DNA of 64,000 bases from Falsirhodobacter sp051195255 (GTDB lineage: Bacteria; Pseudomonadota; Alphaproteobacteria; Rhodobacterales; Rhodobacteraceae). The notes under the pieces were generated by a model, which searched no databases, was not told where the DNA came from, and saw only the letters and a list, made by a program, of their open reading frames with translations. The translations under genes were made by a program, and so were the position numbers. Location: the NCBI RefSeq assembly GCF_051195255.1, contig NZ_JBNJLK010000007.1, forward strand, positions 110,669 through 174,668. Direction: 5' to 3'. Of this stretch, positions 44,634-54,597 are shown piece by piece. The stretch's first letter is position 1, and each line of letters opens with the position of its first letter.

Positions 44634-45740
44634 ATGATCGGATCGACCCCCCGCCACCTGATGCTGGGCGCCGCGGCGCTTCTGGCCTCCACCTCCCTTG
44701 CCCCCGCGCAGGATATGGCCGCGCTGGAAGAAGCGGCGAAGAAGGAAGGCATGCTGACCACCATCGCCCTGCCGCACAACTGGTGCGCCTATGGCGACGT
44801 CATCGCTGGCTTCAAGGCCAAATACCCGTGGATCCAGGTGAACGAGCTGAACCCCGACGCCGGTTCCGCGGATGAACTGGAAGCCGTGCGCGCCAACAAG
44901 GGCAACACCGGCCCGCAGGCGCCTGACGTTCTGGATGTGGGTCTGGCCTTTGGCCCGCAGGCGGCCAAGGAAGGCCTGCTGCAACCCTACAAGGTGTCGA
45001 ACTGGGATCAGATCTCGGACGACATCAAGGATCCGGACGGCAACTGGTATGCCGGCTATTACGGCGTGATGGCCTTCCTCGTGAACGAGGATCTGGTGAC
45101 GGAGATGCCCACGGACTGGGCCAACCTGCTGGACGAGGAATATGCCGGTCAGGTCGCGCTGTCGGGCGATCCTCGGGCTTCCGCTCAAGCGATCCTGTCG
45201 GTGCAGGCGGCGGGCCTGTCGACCGGGGCCGAACCGGGCAAGGCCGCGGCGGAGGCGGGCCTCGACTACTTCAAGCAGATGAACGCGAATGGCAACTTCG
45301 TGCCCGTCATCGGCAAGGCCGGCACGCTGGCGCAGGGCGCGACGCCGATCGTCGTGGCCTGGGACTACAACGCGCTGTCCTGGCGCGACAGCCTGAACGG
45401 CAACCCGCCCACGCAGATCGTCGTGCCGGAAACGGGCGTGCTGGCCGGCGTCTACGTACAAGGCATCTCGGCCCACGCGCCGCATCCGAATGCCGCGAAG
45501 CTGTGGATGGAGTATCTGTATTCGGATGAAGGCCAGAACCTTTGGCTGAAGGGATACTGCCACCCTGCCCGCTTCAACGCCATGGTGGAGGCGGGGTCCG
45601 TTCCGCAGGAACTGATCGACGCCCTGCCCCCGGCCGACGCCTATGCCAAGGCCGTCTTCCCGACGCTGGACCAGCAGGCCCAGAACCAAGAGGCCGTGAC
45701 CGGCGCCTGGGATCAGGTCGTGGGCGCCAACGTCCAGTGA
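44634..45740 (+). CDS. ABC substrate-binding protein, AfuA/PotD-like
   Basis: A 368-residue periplasmic protein with a signal peptide (MIGSTPRHLMLGAAALLASTSLAPAQ). The mature part has the type 2 binding-protein fold, with segments such as EEAAKKEGMLTTIALPHNW and PDVLDVGLAFGPQA, and VFPTLDQQAQNQEAV near the end. Relatives bind ferric iron, sugar phosphates, 2-aminoethylphosphonate or polyamines, so the ligand stays open. A GGAG ribosome site precedes the ATG. It overlaps the first permease gene by four bases (GTGA). Confidence 0.85.
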   Translation: MIGSTPRHLMLGAAALLASTSLAPAQDMAALEEAAKKEGMLTTIALPHNWCAYGDVIAGFKAKYPWIQVNELNPDAGSADELEAVRANKGNTGPQAPDVLDVGLAFGPQAAKEGLLQPYKVSNWDQISDDIKDPDGNWYAGYYGVMAFLVNEDLVTEMPTDWANLLDEEYAGQVALSGDPRASAQAILSVQAAGLSTGAEPGKAAAEAGLDYFKQMNANGNFVPVIGKAGTLAQGATPIVVAWDYNALSWRDSLNGNPPTQIVVPETGVLAGVYVQGISAHAPHPNAAKLWMEYLYSDEGQNLWLKGYCHPARFNAMVEAGSVPQELIDALPPADAYAKAVFPTLDQQAQNQEAVTGAWDQVVGANVQ

Positions 45741-46615
45741 CCGACCGAAGGCCCCCCGCAAAACGTCCACGCCGGTTCGATCCGGCGTGGCTTGGCATCC
45801 TGCCCTTTGCGCTGTTCATCGCGATGTTCCTGATCGCACCCACCCTGAACATCGTTCTGGGCGCCTTCCGCACGCCGGAGGGGGGCTTCACGCTAGCCAA
45901 CATCCGGGGGCTGTTCACGCCCTCGATCCTGTCGTCCTACTGGATTTCCATCAAGATCTCGGTCGCCTCGGCGGCGATCGGCTGCCTTGTCGGGTTCGCC
46001 ATGGCGGCGGCGGTGGTGCTGGGCGGGCTGCCCCGCGCCATCCGCGCGCCGCTGATGACGTTTTCGGGCGTCGCGTCGAACTTCGCGGGCGTGCCGCTGG
46101 CCTTCGCCTTTCTGGCCACCCTCGGGCCGCTCGGCCTTGTCACGGGCGTGCTGCGAACCGAACTGGGGATCAACCTGCGCGCCTACGGGTTCAACATCCT
46201 CAGCTTCTGGGGACTGACGATCACCTACCTGTTCTTTCAGATCCCGCTGATGATCCTGATCGTCACCCCCGCGCTGGACGGCCTGAAGCGCGAATGGCGC
46301 GAGGCCGCGTCCTGCCTCGGGGCCACCGGCGCGCAGTACTGGCGCATCGTGGCGCTGCCGATCCTGTTTCCCACGCTTCTGGGGACCTTTGCGCTGCTGT
46401 TCGCCAACGCCTTCGGCGCCGTGGCCACGGCCTACGCGCTGACGGGGTCGTCGCTGAACATCGTGCCGATCAGCCTGTTCGCCCAGATCCGCGGCGACGT
46501 GCTGGGCAACCCCCATCTGGGCTATGCCATGGCCTTCGGGATGATCGTGATCACGGGGGCGGCCAACCTGATCTACATCGTCCTGCGCGTCCGGGCCGAA
46601 AGGTGGCTGAAATGA
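45737..46615 (+). CDS. ABC permease, first subunit of the AfuA/PotD-like importer
   Basis: A 292-residue permease with six helices. It starts at a GTG overlapping the stop of the binding-protein gene. The EAA loop reads EAASCLGATGAQYWRIVALPIL, as in PotB/FbpB-type permeases. It overlaps the second permease gene by four bases. Confidence 0.9.
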   Translation: MTDRRPPAKRPRRFDPAWLGILPFALFIAMFLIAPTLNIVLGAFRTPEGGFTLANIRGLFTPSILSSYWISIKISVASAAIGCLVGFAMAAAVVLGGLPRAIRAPLMTFSGVASNFAGVPLAFAFLATLGPLGLVTGVLRTELGINLRAYGFNILSFWGLTITYLFFQIPLMILIVTPALDGLKREWREAASCLGATGAQYWRIVALPILFPTLLGTFALLFANAFGAVATAYALTGSSLNIVPISLFAQIRGDVLGNPHLGYAMAFGMIVITGAANLIYIVLRVRAERWLK

Positions 46616-47381
46616 CCCGTGCCGCCGCCTGGGCCGTCCTGATCCTCGGCCTCGTGTATTTCATCCTGCCGCTGATCGGGATGGTCGAGTTCTCGCTGTC
46701 GATGCGGCGCGGGGAATACAGCTTCGATGCCTACCGCATCGTGCTGACCGACCCGCAGTTCCGGCAGACGTTCCTGTATTCGGTGATGATGGCGCTGGCG
46801 ACCATCGTGTTCGGCATGGTCCTTGTGGTGCCGACGGCCTTCTGGGTCCGCCTGCGCCTGCCCCATCTGCGCCCGGTGATCGAGTTTGTGACGCTGCTGC
46901 CGCTGGTCATCCCCGCCATCGTGATCGTCTTCGGCTACATCCGCCTCTACAACACCTCCAGCTGGTTGCCGCTGACCGGGTCGCTGACTGGCACGAACCT
47001 TTTGCTGATGTTCGGCTACGCCACGCTGGCCCTGCCCTACATGTACCGGGCGGTGGACACGGGAATGCGCGCCATCGACATCGCCACCCTGACCGAGGCC
47101 GCGCAGTCGCTGGGCGCGGGCTGGTTCACGATCCTGCTGCGGATCATCCTGCCCAACGTGCTGGTGGCCGTGCTGTCGGGCGCCTTCGTCACCTTCGCCA
47201 TTGTGATGGGGGAATTCACCATGGCGGCGCTTCTGAACCGGCCGGCCTTCGGCCCGTATCTGCAACTGATGGGCGCCAACCGCGCCTATGAACCCTTCGC
47301 GCTGGCCACCATCGCCTTCGCGATCACATGGGCCTGCATGGGCGCCATCCAGTTGTTCACCCGTTTCGCCAAGGCCCGCGC

Positions 47382-47385
<4 letters not shown>
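46612..47385 (+). CDS. ABC permease, second subunit of the AfuA/PotD-like importer
   Basis: A 257-residue permease with about six helices. It carries EAAQSLGAGWFTILLRIILPN as the EAA loop, in the PotC-type order. Its stop overlaps the ATPase start by four bases. Confidence 0.9.
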
Positions 47386-48410
<1,025 letters not shown>

Positions 48411-48529
48411 CCGGAAAATAAGCGACCTTTTCATATGTATACGACGGCACACGGCTTGCCCCTTCCGGTGGAACGGTCTAGACGGCGCCCGGGGGGGACG
48501 TATTGCTATTGATCGAGTTGGCTGAACCA

Positions 48530-50245
48530 ATGACGCAAAAGACTGTTGGCCCGCGGGCCGAAGCCTCCTCCGCGCAGTTTCGTATGAACCGCCGGCAGCT
48601 TCTGGGAACCGCCGCCGCCGGCGCCGCCGTGACCACGCTTCCCGCCTTTGCCGCCAACGCGCAGACTGCCGACAAGTCCGTGGACGTCCTGCTGATCGGC
48701 GGCGGCATCATGAGCGCGACGCTGGGCGTTCTGCTGAGCGAGCTGGAACCCGGCTGGACCTACGAGATGGTGGAGCGTCTGGACGCCGTCGCCGAAGAAA
48801 GCTCCAACGGCTGGAACAACGCGGGCACCGGACACTCGGCCCTGGCCGAACTGAACTACACGCCGGAAGACAGCAACGGCGACGTCCACATCGAAAAAGC
48901 CATCGACATCAACGAACAATGGCAGGTCACGCGCCAGTTCCTCGCTTATCAGACCGAGCGTGGCGTGCTGAAGAACCCGCGCTCGTTCCTGAACTCCACC
49001 CCGCACATGAGCTTCGTGTGGGGCGACGAGAACACCGCCTTCCTCGCCAAACGTTTCGAGGCGCTGAAGTCCAGCCCGCTGTTTGCCGGGATGCAATTCT
49101 CCACCGATCACGCGAAGATCGCGGAATGGGTGCCCCTGATGCTGGAAGGGCGCGACCCGAACCAGAAGCTGGCCGCCACCTGGTCGCCGCTGGGCACCGA
49201 CGCCAACTGGGGCGAGGTGACGCGCCAATACATCGCCCATCTGCAAACACTCCCGAACTTCGCCCTGCAAACGGGAACCGAGGTGCAGGACATCCAGCGC
49301 AACGATGACAACTCGTGGCGCGTGACGCTGGCCGACACGGCGGGCGGCAACGAGCGTGTGATCAACGCGAAGTTCCTGTTCCTGGGCGCGGGCGGCGGTG
49401 CGCTGCCGCTGCTGCAGATGTCGGGCATCCCGGAAGGCGACGACTATGCCGGCTTCCCGGTCGGCGGATCGTTCCTTGTATGCGAGAATCCCGACGTCGC
49501 GACGCGCCACCTGGCCAAGGCCTACGGTCAGGCGACGGTCGGCGCCCCGCCCATGTCGGTACCGCACCTTGACACCCGCGTTCTGGACGGCAAGCAGATG
49601 GTCCTCTTCGGGCCCTTCGCGACCTTCTCCACGAAGTTCCTGAAGAACGGGTCGTATTTCGACCTTCCGGCCTCGGTCACGCTGGACAACCTGTGGCCGA
49701 TGCTGAAGGTCAGCTTCGACCAGTTCAGCCTGGTCCAGTATCTGGCCGGCCAGCTGATGCTGTCGGACGAAGACCGGATCGACGCGCTGCGCGAATACTA
49801 TCCCGAAGCCAAGGCCGAGGATTGGCGCCTGTGGCAGGCGGGCCAACGCGTGCAGATCATCAAGCGCGACCCCGAGGAAGGTGGCGTGCTGAAACTGGGG
49901 ACCGAGCTGGTGGCTTCGGAAGACGGCACGCTGACGGCGCTTCTGGGCGCCTCGCCCGGCGCCTCGACCGCGGCGCCGATCATGCTGACGCTGTTGAAGA
50001 CGGTCTTCGGCGAAAAGCTGGCGACGCCGGAATGGCAGGCGAAGATGAAGGAAATCGTGCCCAGCTATGGCCAGAAGCTGAACGAGAACCCCGAACTTCT
50101 GCAGCAGGAATGGAACCGCACGTCGCAGATCCTGCAACTGGCCATTGCGCCGCCGGTCATCCATCCGGGCCGCCTGCAGGAACAGCAGGACAACCGTGTC
50201 GCCCCGACGGGCACGGTGGCACCCCAGCCGGACATGGCTCTCTGA
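48530..50245 (+). CDS. mqo: Malate:quinone oxidoreductase with a Tat-like leader
   Basis: About 571 residues. The FAD motif is VDVLLIGGGIMSATLG, and NGWNNAGTGHSALAELNYTP is the family signature. It oxidises L-malate and passes electrons to quinone. The sequence before the FAD motif reads MNRRQLLGTAAAGAAVTTLP followed by AFAANAQTADKSV, which looks like a twin-arginine signal, unlike well-known Mqo proteins that face the cytoplasm. An ATG at 48584 begins exactly at this leader and is an alternative start to 48530. A terminator follows. Function as Mqo is well supported; the location is not. Confidence 0.9.
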   Translation: MTQKTVGPRAEASSAQFRMNRRQLLGTAAAGAAVTTLPAFAANAQTADKSVDVLLIGGGIMSATLGVLLSELEPGWTYEMVERLDAVAEESSNGWNNAGTGHSALAELNYTPEDSNGDVHIEKAIDINEQWQVTRQFLAYQTERGVLKNPRSFLNSTPHMSFVWGDENTAFLAKRFEALKSSPLFAGMQFSTDHAKIAEWVPLMLEGRDPNQKLAATWSPLGTDANWGEVTRQYIAHLQTLPNFALQTGTEVQDIQRNDDNSWRVTLADTAGGNERVINAKFLFLGAGGGALPLLQMSGIPEGDDYAGFPVGGSFLVCENPDVATRHLAKAYGQATVGAPPMSVPHLDTRVLDGKQMVLFGPFATFSTKFLKNGSYFDLPASVTLDNLWPMLKVSFDQFSLVQYLAGQLMLSDEDRIDALREYYPEAKAEDWRLWQAGQRVQIIKRDPEEGGVLKLGTELVASEDGTLTALLGASPGASTAAPIMLTLLKTVFGEKLATPEWQAKMKEIVPSYGQKLNENPELLQQEWNRTSQILQLAIAPPVIHPGRLQEQQDNRVAPTGTVAPQPDMAL

Positions 50246-50254
50246 CCTGATGCG

Positions 50255-50278
50255 AACGGCGCCGGACGGCGCCGTTTT
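50255..50278 (+). terminator. Terminator after mqo
   Basis: AACGGCGCCG and CGGCGCCGTT form a perfect inverted repeat with a two-base centre (pairing leaves a small loop) followed by TTTT. It lies nine bases after the mqo stop. Confidence 0.8.
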
Positions 50279-50411
50279 GCTTTACTTGATGCAGTTGGTT
50301 CCTTGCCAACCCCATGACGTCCTGCCATGACGCGGGATCGCCGGTTGCGTTGACCTTGCGTCGCCGCAAGCCAGATGCACCGGCAATTGTGACGTTGTTT
50401 CCCGAGGTTAG

Positions 50412-51821
50412 ATGCAAAATCAAGTTCACGACGGCGCCCTGTCGGGCCGCCTGTTCCTTGTCACGGGGACGGCCGCCTTGGGCGGATTCCTGTTCGGCTA
50501 TGACAGCTCCATCATCAACGGCGCCGTCGACGCCGTGCGCGACCGCTTCGGCCTGTCCGCTGCCGGCATCGGCTTCACCGTGTCCTGCGCCCTTCTGGGG
50601 GCGATGGTCGGCGCTTGGTACGCGGGCGTCTGCGCAGACAAACTGGGCCGCGTGCGCACCATGCTGATCGCCGCGGCGCTGCTGGCCGTGTCGGCGATCG
50701 GGTCCGCCTTCGCCTTTTCCGCCTATGACCTGATCTTCTGGCGTTTCGTCGGCGGCATCGGCGTCGGCTTCGCCTCGGTCATCGCGCCGGCCTATATCGC
50801 CGAGGTGTCGCCTTCGGACGCGCGCGGCCGGCTGGGATCGCTTCAGCAGATGGCGATCGTGTTCGGCATCTTCCTGTCCCTTCTGGTCAGCGCGCTCTTT
50901 GCCCGTGCCGCCGGCGGCGCGGCCGAAACGCTGTGGGGCCTGCCCGCATGGCGCTGGATGTTCCTGTCGGCCATCGTGCCCACCGCGGCCTACGGCCTGA
51001 TGGCGCTGCGCCTGCCCGAATCCCCGCGTTTCCTGGTGGAACGCAACCGGACGTCCGAGGCGGCCACCGTCCTTCAGAACGTCGTCGGCGTGGCCCCGGC
51101 CCACATTCCCCGGATGATCCAGGAAATCCGGGCGACCGTCACGGCGGATGCGCGCAAGTCCTTCTCGGACCTGAAGGGGGGCACGTTCCTGTTCCTGCCG
51201 GTGGTCTGGGTCGGGATCATCCTGTCGGTGTTCCAGCAGTTCGTCGGCATCAACGTGATCTTCTACTACTCCACCACGCTGTGGCAGTCGGTCGGTTTTG
51301 ATGAATCGAACAGCTTCATGATCTCGGTCTTCATGTCTTTCGTGAACATCCTTGCCACCTTCCTTGCGATCGCGCTGATCGACAAGGTGGGCCGCCGCGC
51401 GCTGCTGCTGGCGGGTTCGGCGACGATGACGGTCACGCTGGCTGTCATGGCGCTGGCCTTCCACAACGCTGCCGTGGTCGATGGCACGCTGACGCTGCCG
51501 GACCCTTGGGGCATGATCGCGCTGGTCGCGGCCAACCTGTTCATCCTGGGCTTCGCCGCAAGCTGGGGTCCCGTCGTCTGGGTTCTGCTGGGAGAGATGT
51601 TCCCCAACCGCATTCGGGGCATGGCCCTTGGGATCGCGGCGGCGGCGCAGTGGCTGGCGAACTTCGCCATCTCCACCACCTTCCCGATCCTGTCGGGGAT
51701 CGGTCTGGACTTCGCCTACAGCCTTTACGCCTTCTTCGCCCTGCTGTCGCTGATCTTCGTATGGCGCGCGATCGAGGAAACGAAGGGCCGGACGCTGGAA
51801 CAGATCCGCGACACGCACTGA
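50412..51821 (+). CDS. MFS sugar porter (XylE/GalP type)
   Basis: A 469-residue protein with 12 helices. Sugar-porter motifs are visible: GGFLFGYDSSIINGA in helix 1, DKLGRVRTM, PAYIAEVSPSDARGRLGS, RLPESPRFL, QQFVGINVIFYYSTT and GPVVWVLLGEMFPNRIRG. It imports a sugar or polyol with protons or by facilitation. A GAGG site precedes the ATG. It lies next to the glucose dehydrogenase genes, but with its own terminator, so both sugar uptake and periplasmic sugar oxidation are covered locally. Confidence 0.92.
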   Translation: MQNQVHDGALSGRLFLVTGTAALGGFLFGYDSSIINGAVDAVRDRFGLSAAGIGFTVSCALLGAMVGAWYAGVCADKLGRVRTMLIAAALLAVSAIGSAFAFSAYDLIFWRFVGGIGVGFASVIAPAYIAEVSPSDARGRLGSLQQMAIVFGIFLSLLVSALFARAAGGAAETLWGLPAWRWMFLSAIVPTAAYGLMALRLPESPRFLVERNRTSEAATVLQNVVGVAPAHIPRMIQEIRATVTADARKSFSDLKGGTFLFLPVVWVGIILSVFQQFVGINVIFYYSTTLWQSVGFDESNSFMISVFMSFVNILATFLAIALIDKVGRRALLLAGSATMTVTLAVMALAFHNAAVVDGTLTLPDPWGMIALVAANLFILGFAASWGPVVWVLLGEMFPNRIRGMALGIAAAAQWLANFAISTTFPILSGIGLDFAYSLYAFFALLSLIFVWRAIEETKGRTLEQIRDTH

Positions 51822-51844
51822 ACGTGATCCGATCGACCTGACGG

Positions 51845-51870
51845 AAGGGCGGCACCAAGGTGCCGCCCTT
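51845..51870 (+). terminator. Terminator after the sugar porter gene
   Basis: AAGGGCGGCACC and GGTGCCGCCCTT form a perfect 12-base inverted repeat around AA (real loop slightly larger), 23 bases after the stop. The following TTT is short but the stem is strong. Confidence 0.75.
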
Positions 51871-51988
51871 TGCCGTTCACGGGCGCGATATTCCTCGACT
51901 TTCCACGGTCCGGCCCCACTTGCTGCTGAAAGCTGGCCAAGCCCGCGCGACGGGCGAAAGCCTTGAACCAGAGCGCGCGGGGGGGCCC

Positions 51989-52381
51989 ATGGCTGATACG
52001 ACATTCGACAGATCCTCATGGTTGCGGGCAGGGACGCCCCGATCCGGCGGCTGGAAGGCGGGGGCGCTTGTTCTGTCGATCGTGCTGGCGCTGTTCGGGC
52101 TGGCCCTGTTCGGCGGTGGGATCTGGCTGATCGTTCTGGGGGGAAGCTGGTATTATGCCCTGGCGGGCTTTGGCCTTATGGTGACGGCTTGGCTGCTGGC
52201 CAGACAGCGCCGCGCCGCCCTTCCCCTTTACGTCGTCATCTGGCTGCTGACCGTGATCTGGGCCTTCTGGGAGGTTGGTCTGGATGTCTGGGCGCAGGTG
52301 CCGCGTCTGGTCGCCCCCACGGTCGTTCTTGTGCTGATCGTGCTGGTTCTGCCGGCGCTTGGCCGCAATCGCATCCGTTGA
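51989..52381 (+). CDS. Membrane anchor of a split PQQ glucose dehydrogenase
   Basis: A 130-residue protein with four or five hydrophobic helices (about 24-50, 54-71, 77-96 and 106-124). The order and the Trp-rich stretch LPLYVVIWLLTVIWAFWEVGLDVW match the N-terminal membrane domain of the mGDH (Gcd) family, normally the first 150 residues of an 800-residue protein. Here it ends with a stop, and eleven bases later the propeller begins as a separate gene. The ATG at 51989 is the best start; there is no strong ribosome site upstream. Confidence 0.8.
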   Translation: MADTTFDRSSWLRAGTPRSGGWKAGALVLSIVLALFGLALFGGGIWLIVLGGSWYYALAGFGLMVTAWLLARQRRAALPLYVVIWLLTVIWAFWEVGLDVWAQVPRLVAPTVVLVLIVLVLPALGRNRIR

Positions 52382-52392
52382 GGGGGAAGATC

Positions 52393-54552
52393 ATGACATC
52401 CTTGATCCTGCGGGCCTCGCTCGCGACGCTGCTGGCTTCCACCGCGCTTCCGGTTCTGGCGCAAGACACGCCGCCCCCCACACAGGAACAACCCGTTCCC
52501 GCACAACCCACGCCCGAAACGCCCGCCCAGCCCGACGCCGCCGCGCCGGGCGAGCCGGAACTGCCCCCCGGCACCCAACCCGAAGCCAATACAGGCCCGG
52601 CTGAAGTTCCCGCCCCCGCACCACGGGACCGCGCGGCCCAACCGCAGCCGCAGGTGGGGGCCGACTGGCCATTCTGGGGCGGCGACGCGCAGGCGACCCG
52701 CCATTCCCCATTGTCGCAGATCACGCCCGACAACGTGGACCAGCTGGAGCGCGCCTTCGTCTACCGCACCGGCGACATGCCCACGGGCGACGCGAAGAAC
52801 AAATACGCCGCCGAAACCACCCCGCTGAAGATCGGCCGCCAGTTGGTCATGTGTTCGGCCAAGAACATCCTGATCTCCATCGACGCGGCGACCGGGAAGG
52901 AGAACTGGCGCTTCGATCCCAAGGTGTCGAACGATGCAATCCCCTATTCGGCGTCCTGCCGGGGCGTGTCCACCTACACCGCCCCCGCCCTGCCCGAGGA
53001 TGCGCAGTGCAAGACCCGCGTGATCGAAGGGACGATCGATGCCCGCCTGATCGCCGTGGATCTGACCACCGGCCAGCCCTGCGCCGATTTTGGTGAAGAC
53101 GGTCAGGTCGATCTTTGGGCCGGCATCGGTGAAAAGGTCCCCGGCTGGTATGCCGTGACCGCGCCCCCCGCCATCGTGCGGGGGGTGCTGGTCACCGGCG
53201 CGCAGGTGAAGGACGGGCAGGCCGAAAACGCGCCCTCGGGCGTGATCCGCGGCTTCGATGCGGTGACGGGCGACTTTCTTTGGGCCTGGGATCTGGGCAA
53301 TCCCGGTGAACGGGGTCAGCCAGCCGAGGGCGAGACCTACACCCGCGGCACGCCCAACATGTGGACGACCGCCACGGCGGACGAGGAACTGGGGCTGGTC
53401 TACCTGCCGATGGGCAACTCCTCGGTCGACTACTACGGCTCCAACCGGAGCGAGTTGGAAAGTCAGTGGGCGACCTCGCTGGTGGCGCTGAACGCGCTGA
53501 CGGGGGAGCCGGTCTGGTCCTTCCAGACCGTTCGCCATGACGTGTGGGATTACGATCTCGGCTCCCAAGCCTCACTGATCGACTTCAAGGGCACGCCGGC
53601 GATCCTGCTGCCGTCGAAACAGGGCGACATCTACATCCTGAACCGCGCCACCGGAGAATCCCTGGTGCCGGTGGGCGAGATCGAGACGCCGACCGAAGGC
53701 AGCGTGGAGCCGGACTTCATCGCGAAGACACAGCCCGTGTCGCAATGGCACACGCTGCGCAAGGATGACGTGATCGAACGCGACATGTGGGGCTTCACCC
53801 CCATCGACCAGCTGTGGTGCCGCATCCAGTTCCGGCGTGCGCATTACGAAGGTTTCTTCACGCCGCCTTCGGCTGACCGTCCATGGATCCAGTATCCCGG
53901 CTACAATGGCGGCTCGGACTGGGGATCGGTCGCGATCGACACCGAGCGCAACGTCTTGATCGCCAACTACAACGACGTGCCGAACTACAACAAGCTGATC
54001 CCCCGCGAAAAAGCCGACGAGATGGGCCTGCGCCCGATCAGCGAAGGCGGCGGGAAGGCGGATGAAGGGCATGCCGAAGGTGCCGGCGATCCGCAAACGG
54101 GCGCCCCCTATGCAATCAACGTGAACGCCGGCTGGCGCAACACGGGAACCGGCGTGCCCTGCACCAAGCCCCCTTATGGCGGCATCCGCGCCATCGACAT
54201 GAACACCGGGGAGACGATGTGGGACACACCTATCGGCACCGCGCGTCGCAACGGGCCGTTCGGCATCCCCTCCTATCTGCCGTTCAAGATCGGCACGCCG
54301 AACAACGGCGGCGCGGTTCTGACGGAAAGCGGCCTGATCTTCATCGGCGCCGCGACCGACAACCTGTTCCGCGCCATCGACATCGAGACGGGGGACACCC
54401 TGTGGTCCGACGTGCTGCCCGCCGGTCCGCAGGCCAACCCCATCAGCTATGAGGTGGACGGCCAGCAATACGTGCTGATCGCGGCGACCGGGCACCACTT
54501 CATGGAAACCCCGGTGGGCGATTACATCATCGCCTACAAGCTGCCGAAGTAA
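52393..54552 (+). CDS. gcd: Secreted PQQ-dependent glucose/quinate-type dehydrogenase propeller domain
   Basis: A 719-residue protein with its own Sec signal peptide (MTSLILRASLATLLASTALPVLAQ). A Pro/Ala/Gln-rich linker follows at residues about 25-90, then the eight-blade PQQ propeller. HDVWDYDL (residues 382-388) matches the catalytic-Asp motif of mGDH, and Lys409 in PSKQGDIYIL sits where family members have the PQQ-contacting Lys. The family oxidises aldoses in the periplasm and passes electrons to ubiquinone. An AGGGGGAAGATC ribosome site precedes the ATG. The PQQ genes lie directly opposite. The sugar is not known; quinate or other polyols are possible. Confidence 0.87.
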   Translation: MTSLILRASLATLLASTALPVLAQDTPPPTQEQPVPAQPTPETPAQPDAAAPGEPELPPGTQPEANTGPAEVPAPAPRDRAAQPQPQVGADWPFWGGDAQATRHSPLSQITPDNVDQLERAFVYRTGDMPTGDAKNKYAAETTPLKIGRQLVMCSAKNILISIDAATGKENWRFDPKVSNDAIPYSASCRGVSTYTAPALPEDAQCKTRVIEGTIDARLIAVDLTTGQPCADFGEDGQVDLWAGIGEKVPGWYAVTAPPAIVRGVLVTGAQVKDGQAENAPSGVIRGFDAVTGDFLWAWDLGNPGERGQPAEGETYTRGTPNMWTTATADEELGLVYLPMGNSSVDYYGSNRSELESQWATSLVALNALTGEPVWSFQTVRHDVWDYDLGSQASLIDFKGTPAILLPSKQGDIYILNRATGESLVPVGEIETPTEGSVEPDFIAKTQPVSQWHTLRKDDVIERDMWGFTPIDQLWCRIQFRRAHYEGFFTPPSADRPWIQYPGYNGGSDWGSVAIDTERNVLIANYNDVPNYNKLIPREKADEMGLRPISEGGGKADEGHAEGAGDPQTGAPYAINVNAGWRNTGTGVPCTKPPYGGIRAIDMNTGETMWDTPIGTARRNGPFGIPSYLPFKIGTPNNGGAVLTESGLIFIGAATDNLFRAIDIETGDTLWSDVLPAGPQANPISYEVDGQQYVLIAATGHHFMETPVGDYIIAYKLPK

Positions 54553-54555
54553 AGT

Positions 54556-54597
54556 GGCGAAGGCTCCCGACGCTGCCGGGGGCCCTCAGACCTTCGC
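54556..54597. terminator. Hairpin at the convergent end of the dehydrogenase gene and pqqE
   Basis: GGCGAAGG and CCTTCGCC, with inner arms GGCTCCCG and CGGGGGCC, form a stacked hairpin. It starts four bases after the dehydrogenase stop and runs into the last codons of pqqE, so it could end transcription from both sides. It has no T-run. Confidence 0.5.

Noticed and set aside
52379..52395. Frameshift or sequencing error splitting the glucose dehydrogenase
   Set aside because: The second gene has its own ribosome site, a complete signal peptide and a linker, which a simple frameshift would not create. It is kept as a finding with a read check suggested.
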